A stretch of 64,000 nt of DNA. Source: Xanthobacteraceae bacterium (GTDB taxonomy: Bacteria > Pseudomonadota > Alphaproteobacteria > Rhizobiales > Xanthobacteraceae). The translations under genes were made by a program, and so were the position numbers. The stretch's first letter is position 1. The number at the start of each line of letters is the position of its first letter. The notes beneath the pieces were generated by a model, which saw only the letters and a program-made list of their open reading frames with translations, ran no database searches and had not been told where the DNA came from. The stretch is from the NCBI GenBank assembly GCA_031291475.1, contig JARLIY010000008.1, positions 17,320 through 81,319 on the forward strand, given 5' to 3'. Positions 28,840-36,590 of the stretch are shown here, piece by piece.

Positions 28840-29814
28840 CTAGCTGAACAGCGCGATGAGCTCTTCTTCGCTCAGAGCATGCAGCGCCGCGAGTAGATCG
28901 TCGAGCGCCGCGCGTGGAATCGGATTCGCATTGCCGCGCGGCTGCGGCGAAGGCCCCTCCGGTGGCGGCATGGATTCTGTGTTGGCCTGCATCGTCGCCG
29001 CGCCATTGTTCCCATCGCTCGCTTGCGGGGCTTCTTGTTCCAGCGAGCTCGGAACCGGCAGCGCCAGCAGCTCGAACAATTCGTCCGGATCTTCTTGCGG
29101 CCCCACAGGTGCCTGCGGATCGGGCAGCGTCGGACGCAGGGGCCGCAACTGAAGCGGCGATCCGACGTCATCCTCGGCGGGCGAACGGACCGCGGCCGAG
29201 GCGGGATCTTGTGCGGTATCATGCAACCGTTCGGCGGCGGACTTGGCTCGCATTTCATCGGCGGCAGGTTGCCCGGCGACGCCAGGCTCCGCCATTGCGG
29301 CGCGCGCAACCATGTCGTTGACGCGGTGCGCCAGCTCGCGCAGCAGCGCGGCCGCGCTCAATGCGCGCGCCGCCGTCGCATTGTTGTGCAGGATCGCGTC
29401 GCCGACTTCGTGGATCGCGGCCTCCAACGTATCGCACAACACCGCCTCGACCTCGCGCTGGCGCAGCGCCCGAGCGATGTCCTGGATGCGCTCGGCGGCG
29501 AAGTGAACGTCGGGCGCGGACGTTTCGCTCGCCGCGAGAACGGTATCAATCTGCCCGATCGCTGTAACCAAATCGGCGAGGCCGCATGCAAATGCGGCGG
29601 ATAAGTGTGCCGGTGGATCGTCACGAATTGCCGCTTCGAAGCGAGCGATGGTGCTGACGAGCCTTTGCCTAGCGGGGTGAAGGTTGCGGCTAGCATATTC
29701 CGTCAGGAAGCTGCGCCTGCGGTCACTGACTATGATTTCCGCGTGGGCGGCTTCGCAATCCGCATCATTCGGCGCCGCGGCGATATCCGGTAGTAGCAAA
29801 GGATCGTTCGACAT
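28840..29814 (-). CDS. Hypothetical protein, helical N-half and low-complexity C-half
   Basis: A 324-residue protein with no recognised domain. Residues about 30-180 look mostly helical (for example RQRLVSTIARFEAAIRDD and RALSAAALLRELAHRV), while about 185-300 is Pro/Ala/Glu-rich. The last 20 residues, LDDLLAALHALSEEELIALF, form an amphipathic helix. No signal peptide or membrane segment is seen, so it is probably cytosolic. No good ribosome site was found at the ATG. Confidence 0.6.
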   Translation of the reverse strand: MSNDPLLLPDIAAAPNDADCEAAHAEIIVSDRRRSFLTEYASRNLHPARQRLVSTIARFEAAIRDDPPAHLSAAFACGLADLVTAIGQIDTVLAASETSAPDVHFAAERIQDIARALRQREVEAVLCDTLEAAIHEVGDAILHNNATAARALSAAALLRELAHRVNDMVARAAMAEPGVAGQPAADEMRAKSAAERLHDTAQDPASAAVRSPAEDDVGSPLQLRPLRPTLPDPQAPVGPQEDPDELFELLALPVPSSLEQEAPQASDGNNGAATMQANTESMPPPEGPSPQPRGNANPIPRAALDDLLAALHALSEEELIALFS

Positions 29815-30039
29815 CGTTCCATCGGATGGGCTTAATAAACGAAGGCGTTGAGCTGTTCATTCCGCCGGAAATCCTAGTGAGCAGGTGGAAGGGCGGCCGC
29901 TTTTCGTTCTGAATGCATTGAGGAAGGCAAGGCGATCGAAATCACCGACCCTCCTTTGAGAACAATGCGTCAGTGAAATTGAACCGCAGGCCATTATTCG
30001 TCAGCTTCGAAACTGGCGAACGTCGATCGCAAGTGTCCT

Positions 30040-30342
30040 TCAGTCGCTGAGCGCAAGCCTTACGCGAAGCCTGTCTGCCATCTTCATGGCCTTTCCGTTG
30101 CTGGCGTGGGTGCACCCAATAGTTCGCTCGGCAGCAACTACTGAACGCGCACTGTTCTCGACCTTTCCAGTAACTTCCGACCCTTCGTTATTCAGGCGAA
30201 CCTCATCAAACTCCTTGGCCCAAAGCTGCCACAAATCAGACAGCTGTATCCATGTTCGCTTAATATCAAGATCTGAGGCAAAATGTGCTGCCGCTAAACA
30301 CTCGTCTGCCCTTTTCCTACAGTCATCCGCATTATTGATCAT
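30040..30342 (-). CDS. Small hypothetical protein (rhizobial RADEC-type)
   Basis: About 100 residues. The opening DDCRKRADECLAAAHFASD and the following WIQLSDLWQLWAKEF resemble a very common small Bradyrhizobium hypothetical family with helix-loop-helix form (CRxRAxEC...W..LA..W..LA). The C-terminal 50 residues are not conserved in memory. ATG 30342 is preferred to the GTG three codons upstream. Base composition is lower in GC than neighbours, as in the surrounding 29.8-30.4 kb, which otherwise holds no gene. Confidence 0.6.
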   Translation of the reverse strand: MINNADDCRKRADECLAAAHFASDLDIKRTWIQLSDLWQLWAKEFDEVRLNNEGSEVTGKVENSARSVVAAERTIGCTHASNGKAMKMADRLRVRLALSD

Positions 30343-30484
30343 CGCCCCCACCCAAATGACGCTGCGAACCGGAGTATAGTCGTCCTATGGTAACAGTAAA
30401 TTTCATAACACGTTTCACAGCAGCTAGCTACCATCCCTTGCGCGCCAAGCACCGCCGCTTCCGCAACGACAGATCGCCCTGCCC

Positions 30485-31465
30485 TCAGCCCCACAACGCC
30501 GGTTCGGGCGGATAAACGAGGCTTCCCTCGTAACGCAAGCCGTCGGCGCGATCCTTGGCGAGCAGCAGCGGACCGTCGAGATCGACCACGCGCGCACGCT
30601 GCGCCAGGAGCATGGCCGGCGCCATTGCGAGCGAGGTGGCGACCATGCAGCCGACCATGATGGCAAAGCCGCGCCGCTCCGCTTCGGCGGCAAGCGCCAG
30701 CGCTTCGGTGAGGCCGCCGGCCTTGTCGAGCTTGATGTTGACGGCGTCGTACTTGTCGGCAAGGGCGTCGAGGCAAGCGCGATCGTGCACGCTCTCGTCG
30801 GCGCAGATCGGTATCGGGCTTTTCAGACCCGCCAGCGCCTCGTCGCGGCCCTCGCGCAAGGGCTGTTCGATGAGCGTGACGCCGGCGTCGGCACAGGCGG
30901 CAAGGTTTTGCTGCAAATCATCCGCCTCCCAGCCTTCGTTGGCGTCGACGATGATCTGGGCTTGCGGCGCCGCGCGGCGGACCGCCGCGATCCGCTTGCC
31001 ATCCTCGTCTCCGCCGCCGAGCTTGACCTTGAGGAGGGGTCGCCAGGCGGCCTGCTCCGCCGCCGCCGCCATCTCCGCGGGGGTCCCCAGCGAGATAGTG
31101 AAGGCGGTGGTCAACGGCCCCGGCCGGCCAATCCCGGCCAAATCGTGGGCTCGGCGGTTCGCCCGCTTGGCGTTAACGTCCCAGTAAGCACAATCGAGTG
31201 CATTACGGGCAGCACCCGGGGTCATGGCGCGCTGGAGGCCGGCGCGGTCGAGGCCGCCTTGCAGCGCCCTACGCATGGCCTCGATCGCTGCCACAATACC
31301 GTCCGGAGTTTCGCCGTAACGTGTGTAGGGGACGGATTCGCCGCGGCCGCGGTGGGTCCCATCGCTGAGTTCGGCCACCACCACGACGGCCTCGGTCTTG
31401 CTGCCGCGGCTGATCGTGAACGCGCCGGCCAATGGCCAGCGCTCGATCCGTACGGAGAGCTCCAT
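30485..31465 (-). CDS. dgcA: Dipeptide epimerase (L-Ala-D/L-Glu epimerase type, enolase superfamily)
   Basis: A 326-residue member of the muconate-lactonizing subgroup of the enolase superfamily. Catalytic pieces are present: KVK in LLKVKLGG, metal ligands in IIVDANEGW, LIEQPL and PICADES, and a second lysine in AVNIKLDKAGG. The epimerase acts on peptidoglycan-derived dipeptides during murein recycling, in the cytosol. The ATG at 31465 gives the normal length; the longer frame lacks support. The exact dipeptide specificity is uncertain. It is divergent from the mla genes. Confidence 0.87.
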   Translation of the reverse strand: MELSVRIERWPLAGAFTISRGSKTEAVVVVAELSDGTHRGRGESVPYTRYGETPDGIVAAIEAMRRALQGGLDRAGLQRAMTPGAARNALDCAYWDVNAKRANRRAHDLAGIGRPGPLTTAFTISLGTPAEMAAAAEQAAWRPLLKVKLGGGDEDGKRIAAVRRAAPQAQIIVDANEGWEADDLQQNLAACADAGVTLIEQPLREGRDEALAGLKSPIPICADESVHDRACLDALADKYDAVNIKLDKAGGLTEALALAAEAERRGFAIMVGCMVATSLAMAPAMLLAQRARVVDLDGPLLLAKDRADGLRYEGSLVYPPEPALWG

Positions 31466-31545
31466 GCGAGGGGCAGTATGACCGTGATTTTCCGGCCGGC
31501 TCAAGGGTCGCTCGGCGCCATCGAGCTTGCGCGGTGGGTGCAATC

Positions 31546-32679
31546 GTGAACGCCGTTTCGCTCACCGCCACGGCCGACGGCGAACGCGTCGCGCTCGCCG
31601 CGACCGGCGCCTGGACCGCCCAGCGCGCCGCCGAGCTTGAGGACATCGTCGACGACGCAGCGCAACGTTATGAGACCGCGCGCAATGTCGATATCGACCT
31701 CACCAGACTTGAGCGGCTCGACACCTTCGGCGCCTGGCTGATCGAGCGCCTCAACCGCGCCTTCACCACGCGCGGCGCGACAGCGCGCATCGTCGGCCTT
31801 TCCGATGCCGATCGGGCTTTGATGGAAGAATTGCGGCTGGTCAACCAGCCGCGGCGGCACGATGGACCGGCGGCAAACGGCGTTCTTGCCGCGCTCGATT
31901 CCATCGGCCGGACCGTCGCCGAAATCGGCCGCTCGCTCGTCCTTCTTGCCCATCTCTTCGGCGCGCTGACCAATGCGGCCTTGCGAACGCTCGCGTATCC
32001 GCGGCGGCTGCGCCTGACTTCGATCGTCCATCACCTCGAACGAGTCGGCTGGCGCGCGGTGCCGATCATTCTCCTAAGCACGTTCGTGATCGGCGCCATT
32101 CTCGCCCAGCAGGGAATCTTCCGCTTTCGTTCCTTCGGCGCCGACATCTACGTCGTCGACATGGTCAGCGTGCTGGTGTTGCGCGAAGTCGGCGTGCTCA
32201 TCGTCTGCGTGATGGTGGCCGGCCGCTCCGGCAGCGCCTACACCGCCGAGATCGGCGCGATGAAGATGCGCGAGGAGATCGACGCGCTGCGCACAATGGG
32301 CCTCGACCCCATCGAAGTGCTGGTCCTGCCGCGCATCGTAGCGCTCGTCATCGCCGTGCCGCTGCTCACATTCCTCGGCTCGATGGCGGCGCTCTACGGC
32401 GCGGGCCTCGTTTGTTGGCTCTACGGCGGCATGGCGCCCGACATCTTCATCGAGCGGCTGCGCGAGGCGATCTGGTTGCCGACTTTCGAGGTGGGCATGA
32501 TCAAGGCGCCGTTCATGGCGCTGACCATCGGGCTGGTCGCCTGCGTCGAAGGCTTCGAGGTCGAAGGCAGCGCCGCCTCGCTCGGCCTGAAGACCACCGC
32601 TTCCGTGGTCAAATCGATTTTTCTCGTGATCGCGCTCGACGGCGTATTCGCCGTTTTCTTCGCCGGCATCGGGATGTAG
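31546..32679 (+). CDS. mlaE: MlaE-family permease with N-terminal STAS-like domain
   Basis: A 377-residue inner-membrane component of a phospholipid-type ABC transporter. Residues about 1-95 form a STAS-like (MlaB-like) domain, with NVDIDLTRLERLDTFGAWLI, and the rest is an MlaE permease: VIGAILAQQGIFRFRSFGAD, VLREVGVLIVCVMVAGRSGS, and the coupling segment EIGAMKMREEIDALRTMGLD. The GTG at 31546 is the likely start; GTG 31534 is possible. The mlaF gene starts 3 bases after the stop, so the set is one operon. Confidence 0.9.
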   Translation: MNAVSLTATADGERVALAATGAWTAQRAAELEDIVDDAAQRYETARNVDIDLTRLERLDTFGAWLIERLNRAFTTRGATARIVGLSDADRALMEELRLVNQPRRHDGPAANGVLAALDSIGRTVAEIGRSLVLLAHLFGALTNAALRTLAYPRRLRLTSIVHHLERVGWRAVPIILLSTFVIGAILAQQGIFRFRSFGADIYVVDMVSVLVLREVGVLIVCVMVAGRSGSAYTAEIGAMKMREEIDALRTMGLDPIEVLVLPRIVALVIAVPLLTFLGSMAALYGAGLVCWLYGGMAPDIFIERLREAIWLPTFEVGMIKAPFMALTIGLVACVEGFEVEGSAASLGLKTTASVVKSIFLVIALDGVFAVFFAGIGM

Positions 32680-32682
32680 CCG

Positions 32683-33486
32683 ATGAGCAGCAACACAGCG
32701 GTCATCAGCGTGCGCGATCTCGTGGTCGGTTTCGGCGACGTCGCCGTGCTCGATCACGTGACACTCGACGTCTTCGACGGCGAGATCCTTGGCTTTGTCG
32801 GCGGCTCCGGTGCCGGCAAATCCGTGCTCATGCGCGCGATCATCGGACTGGTACCCAAGCGCAAGGGCACGATCGAAGTGTTCGGCACCAATCTCGGAGC
32901 GGTCGGAGAAAGCGAGCTGCGCGCGACCGAACAGCGCTGGGGCGTCCTGTTCCAGCAAGGGGCGCTGTTCTCCTCGCTCACCGCGCTGCAAAACGTCCAG
33001 TTTCCGATGCGCGAATATCTCGATTTGTCGCCGCGGCTGATCGAGGAGATTGCGCTCGCCAAGCTGGAAATGGTCGGACTGGAGGCCGATGTGCGCGGGA
33101 AGTTTCCCGCCGAGCTTTCCGGCGGCATGGTCAAGCGGGTGGCGCTGGCGCGTGCGCTTGCGCTCGATCCCGACATTGTCTTCCTCGACGAGCCGACATC
33201 CGGCCTCGATCCGATCGGCGCCGCCGAGTTCGACGAGCTGATCCGTACGCTGCAGCGTACGCTGGGACTGAGCGTTTTCATGGTCACGCACGATCTCGAC
33301 AGCCTGCACGCGGTTTGCGACCGCATCGCGGTGCTTTCGGAAGGCCGCGTGATCGCCGCCGGCACGATCGAGACCATGCTCGAATCCGAGCATCCCTGGC
33401 TCAAATCCTATTTTCACGGCAATCGCGCGCGCCAGGCCAACCACCACGCGCCGAGCCGGGCGCTGCACCAACCCATCCACCACTAG
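32683..33486 (+). CDS. mlaF: MlaF-family ATP-binding protein
   Basis: A 267-residue ATPase partner of the permease. Walker A GGSGAGKSVL (about residues 45-54), signature ELSGGMVKRVALARA, Walker B DIVFLDEPTSGLDPIG and the switch region MVTHDLDSL are all visible. The SGGM(V/R)KR variant is typical of Mla and related systems. The final 20 residues are His-rich (AN-HHAPSRA...PIHH), which is unusual and without known role. Confidence 0.92.
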   Translation: MSSNTAVISVRDLVVGFGDVAVLDHVTLDVFDGEILGFVGGSGAGKSVLMRAIIGLVPKRKGTIEVFGTNLGAVGESELRATEQRWGVLFQQGALFSSLTALQNVQFPMREYLDLSPRLIEEIALAKLEMVGLEADVRGKFPAELSGGMVKRVALARALALDPDIVFLDEPTSGLDPIGAAEFDELIRTLQRTLGLSVFMVTHDLDSLHAVCDRIAVLSEGRVIAAGTIETMLESEHPWLKSYFHGNRARQANHHAPSRALHQPIHH

Positions 33487-33507
33487 GACCGCGGGGAGAG
33501 GTCATTC

Positions 33508-34332
33508 ATGGAGACCAGGGCCAACTACACCATCACCGGCGCGTTCACGCTTGCCGTCATCCTCGGCGTGTTCGGCTTTATCTATTGGTTCCAAAATAGC
33601 GCCGGCGGCGGCGAGCGCTCGATCTATCGCGTCGTGTTCGCCGGCTCAGTGTCGGGGCTGCGCACCGGCGCTGCCGTGCTGTTCGACGGCATGCGCGTTG
33701 GCGAGGTGACAAAGCTCGCGCTCGACGCGCAAGATCCGCGCAAGGTCGAGGCATTGATTGTGCTCGATCGCACCGTGCCGATGCGCGCCGACACCAAGGT
33801 GACTCTCGCTTTCCAGGGACTGACGGGCCTCGCCGAAGTCTCGCTCACCGGCGGATCGGCGGATGCGCGCCCGATCGTCGCCGATGCGGGTGGACCGCCG
33901 ACCATTTACGCCGATGCAAACGCCGGCGCCGACGTCACCCAGGCGGCGCGCGATGTGCTTTCGCGCATCAATGGCATGGTTGGCGAAAACGAGGAGGCGA
34001 TGCGCACGTCGCTGCGCAACATCGAGACGGTGACGTCGATTCTCGCGCAGAACTCGCAGCGCCTCGACAAGGTCATGGCGGGGCTCGAAAACCTCACCGG
34101 CAGCGCCGACAATCACGGCGAGATCGCCGAAGCCGCCGTGTCGATCCGCAAGCTCGCCGACAATCTCGACGAGCGCACAGAGGAAATATCGGCCGGGCTC
34201 GCCCGCTTCTCCAATTCCGGCCTCAAAGAATACGAGGCGTTTGCCGTCGACGGCCGGCGCACGCTCGCCGAATTGCAAAAGGTGATCAAGAGTATCGATG
34301 AGCACCCGCAACGGCTGATCTTCGGACACTAG
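33508..34332 (+). CDS. mlaD: MlaD-family MCE protein
   Basis: A 274-residue MCE-domain protein with one N-terminal membrane segment (AFTLAVILGVFGFIYWF, about 12-28). The MCE domain covers about 38-120 (VVFAGSVSGLRTGAAVLFDG and FQGLTGLAEVSLTGG), and a helical tail follows. It should bind lipid in the periplasm as a ring on the MlaE-MlaF complex. The 22-base gap to mlaF contains GGGGAGAGG. In many alphaproteobacteria an ABC-type lipoprotein gene follows; here there is none. Confidence 0.9.
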   Translation: METRANYTITGAFTLAVILGVFGFIYWFQNSAGGGERSIYRVVFAGSVSGLRTGAAVLFDGMRVGEVTKLALDAQDPRKVEALIVLDRTVPMRADTKVTLAFQGLTGLAEVSLTGGSADARPIVADAGGPPTIYADANAGADVTQAARDVLSRINGMVGENEEAMRTSLRNIETVTSILAQNSQRLDKVMAGLENLTGSADNHGEIAEAAVSIRKLADNLDERTEEISAGLARFSNSGLKEYEAFAVDGRRTLAELQKVIKSIDEHPQRLIFGH

Positions 34333-34361
34333 ACGTATTTCCGGTCATTGGCCGCGGAAGG

Positions 34362-34381
34362 ATCGCCGCTCAGGCGGCGAT
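34362..34381 (+). terminator. Likely terminator hairpin for the mla operon
   Basis: ATCGCCGC-TCAG-GCGGCGAT is a perfect 8-bp stem with a tetraloop, 30 bases after the mlaD stop. The following bases are TTCCGTC, so the T-run is weak. It overlaps the last codons of the convergent phosphoesterase gene and could work for both directions. Confidence 0.5.
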
Positions 34382-35188
34382 TTCCGTCTCCTCGTCCCGC
34401 TCGATCAGGCGCGGACCGGCAACCGGCTGCGAAGCGCCGGTTTTAACCCAGTTGATGATCTCAAAACGCCCGTCCGCATGCTCGGCGAGAGCCGTGCAGC
34501 TCTCGACCCAATCGCCGCAATTCATATAGCGGATGCCGAAGTCGTCGTGGATGACGGCGTGATGGATGTGGCCGCAGATCACGCCGTCGACGTTGCGGCG
34601 CTGCGCCTCGGCGGCGAGCGTTTGCTCGAACGCGCCGATGTAATTCACCGCGTTCTTCACCTTGTGCTTCGCCCATTGCGAGAGCGACCAATAGGAGAAG
34701 CCGAGCCGGCGGCGAATGGCGTTGAAATAGCGGTTGATCAGGATCGCAAGATCGTAGGCGGAGTCGCCCAAGAGCGCGAGCCAGCGCGCGTGCTTGACCA
34801 CAAGATCGAAAACATCGCCGTGCACGACCAGATAGCGCCGCCCGTCGGCGCTTTCATGAACCGCCGTCTCCACCACCTCGATGCCGCCGAAATGGGTGCC
34901 GTAGTAATCGCGCAAGAATTCATCGTGATTGCCGGGCAGATAGACGAGGCGCGCGCCCTTGCGCGCCTTGCGCAGGAGTTTTTGCACCACGTCGTTGTGC
35001 GGCTGCGGCCAATACCAGCCCGAGCGCAATTGCCAGCCGTCGACAATATCGCCGACCAGATAGATCGTGTCGGCATCGTGATAGCGCAGGAAGTCGAGGA
35101 GACGGTCGGCCTGGCAGCCGCGCGCGCCGAGATGGACATCAGAAATGAACAGAGTACGGAACAGACGCGCGCCGTGCTCAGGTTCCAC
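34370..35188 (-). CDS. LpxH-like metallophosphoesterase (UDP-2,3-diacylglucosamine diphosphatase family)
   Basis: About 272 residues, with the five phosphoesterase blocks: FISDVHLGARG (D-x-H), YLVGDIVDGWQ, LPGNHDEFL, YLVVHGDVFD and VICGHIHHAVI. The long insertion with NRYFNAIRRRLGFSYWSLSQ is typical of the rhizobial membrane-associated UDP-diacylglucosamine hydrolase family used in lipid A synthesis, but the reaction has not been tested for this branch. The GTG at 35188 has GAGAG upstream and is preferred; a GTG at 35221 is possible. It is divergent from a glycolipid glycosyltransferase gene. Confidence 0.78.
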   Translation of the reverse strand: MEPEHGARLFRTLFISDVHLGARGCQADRLLDFLRYHDADTIYLVGDIVDGWQLRSGWYWPQPHNDVVQKLLRKARKGARLVYLPGNHDEFLRDYYGTHFGGIEVVETAVHESADGRRYLVVHGDVFDLVVKHARWLALLGDSAYDLAILINRYFNAIRRRLGFSYWSLSQWAKHKVKNAVNYIGAFEQTLAAEAQRRNVDGVICGHIHHAVIHDDFGIRYMNCGDWVESCTALAEHADGRFEIINWVKTGASQPVAGPRLIERDEETEIAA

Positions 35189-35305
35189 GATGTTTGATCT
35201 CTCGCCGGTTTGACATGGCACAGCATATAAGCGGATTCCATGTCGCCGGCATGACGCAAACGTTAACGGCGCTTAAGGCCGGCACCGGAGTCACAGCGCT
35301 GTCAC

Positions 35306-35328
35306 GCCGCGGCGTTAAACGTCGCGGC
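35306..35328. repeat. Hairpin directly before the GT21 gene start
   Basis: GCCGCG and CGCGGC flank GCGTTAAACGT, with partial pairing inside the loop. The structure ends 1 base before the ATG at 35330, exactly where the ribosome site should be, and no purine-rich site is otherwise visible. Translational control is possible but not shown. Confidence 0.4.
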
Positions 35329-35329
35329 A

Positions 35330-36550
35330 ATGACAGCGCCGATTCTCGCCGCCGCGAGCTTCTGTATCGCCGCAACCGCCATTCACGTCGCGAGTGTCGC
35401 GATCGCCACCGCCCGCCTGCGCCGGCGCACGCCGGGCGGGCCGCCGTCGCGCCACAACCTTCCCGCCGTCAGCCTGGTGCGCCCGCTATGCGGAATAGAC
35501 AATCATGCCGCCGATACGCTTTCTTCGACATTCGCGCTCGACTATCCGCGCTGCGAAATCCTGTTCTGCGTCGCTTCCGCAAAGGATCCCGTGGTCGCAT
35601 TCATCGAAGCGATGTTGGCGGAACACGCCGGCGCCGGCGCTAAGCTTTTGATCGGCGACGAGCGCGTAAGCCCGAATCCGAAGCTTAATAACGTGCTCAA
35701 AGGCTGGCGCGCGGCGAGCCACGACTGGATCGTCCTTGCCGATTCCAATGTGCTGATGCCGCGCGATTACATCGAGCGCCTCTTTGCCGGCTGGCGCGAG
35801 GATACCGGCCTTGTCGCCTCGCCACCGATCGGCGCGCAGCCGAAAGGATTCTGGGCCGAGCTCGAATGCGCGTTCCTCAACACCTATCAGGCGCGTTGGC
35901 AGTATATCGCCGACGCGTTCGGCTTCGGCTTCGCCCAGGGCAAGACCATGTTGTGGCGGCGCGCAGACCTTGAACGCGCCGGCGGCATCGAGGCGCTGGC
36001 AAAGGAGGTGGCCGAAGATGCCGCGTCGACCAAAATCGTTCGCGACGCCGGTCTCAAGGTAAGGCTCGTTGACCGGCCGTTCGCCCAACCGCTCGGCTAT
36101 CGCAGCGCCGCCGAAGTCTGGAACCGGCAGTTGCGCTGGGCGCGACTGCGCCGCGCCAGCTTCTTCCTCTACTTTCTGCCGGAAGCGCTTTCGGGCGGTG
36201 TGTTGCCGATGATCGCGCTTGCCGTCGCGGCGCCGGCATTTGCGCTACCGCCGGTGTCGAGCGTGGCCTTGCTTGGCCTCTTCTGGTACGGCACGGAAAC
36301 GCTGCTCGCGATCGCCGCCCGCTGGCACGTTTCGGCGCGCTACCCGCTCCTTTGCCTGGCGCGCGATCTCCTGCTGCCTGCGCTGTTCGTCAGCGCGCTG
36401 CGCGGCGACGACTTCGTCTGGCGCGGCAACGAAATGCAGGTCGAGCGGATGCGACCGCACGGCATGATCGCGCGTGTCCGGCCGCGACTTGTCGAGCTCG
36501 CGCCGGTGGCGCGCAGGCGGTTGCGTTCGCTGCGCGAGCGGATGTCATGA
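35330..36550 (+). CDS. GT21-type glucosyltransferase (ceramide glucosyltransferase / HpnI-like)
   Basis: A 406-residue membrane glycosyltransferase. N-terminal anchor (ILAAASFCIAATAIHVASVA), catalytic aspartate in IVLADSNVLMP, a later acidic EVAEDAAST, and QLRWARLRR, the Q-x2-R-W signature of ceramide glucosyltransferases. C-terminal membrane segments are seen around LPMIALAVAAPAFALPPV. The family transfers a sugar to ceramide or, as HpnI, GlcNAc to a hopanoid lipid. Which acceptor is used cannot be told; no other hpn gene is near. Likely inner membrane. Confidence 0.8.
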   Translation: MTAPILAAASFCIAATAIHVASVAIATARLRRRTPGGPPSRHNLPAVSLVRPLCGIDNHAADTLSSTFALDYPRCEILFCVASAKDPVVAFIEAMLAEHAGAGAKLLIGDERVSPNPKLNNVLKGWRAASHDWIVLADSNVLMPRDYIERLFAGWREDTGLVASPPIGAQPKGFWAELECAFLNTYQARWQYIADAFGFGFAQGKTMLWRRADLERAGGIEALAKEVAEDAASTKIVRDAGLKVRLVDRPFAQPLGYRSAAEVWNRQLRWARLRRASFFLYFLPEALSGGVLPMIALAVAAPAFALPPVSSVALLGLFWYGTETLLAIAARWHVSARYPLLCLARDLLLPALFVSALRGDDFVWRGNEMQVERMRPHGMIARVRPRLVELAPVARRRLRSLRERMS

Positions 36551-36590
36551 CGGCGCAATAAGCGCGAGCTCGCCGGCTAGGCCACAAATT

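Noticed and set aside
28100..30480. A possible genomic island, given lower GC and several hypotheticals
   Set aside because: No integrase, transposase, tRNA or flanking repeats were seen, and the small proteins look like common rhizobial families.
32074..33483. A 469-codon minus-strand frame over mlaE and mlaF
   Set aside because: It spans two clear genes on the other strand and has the Asp/His/Arg-rich composition of antisense readings.
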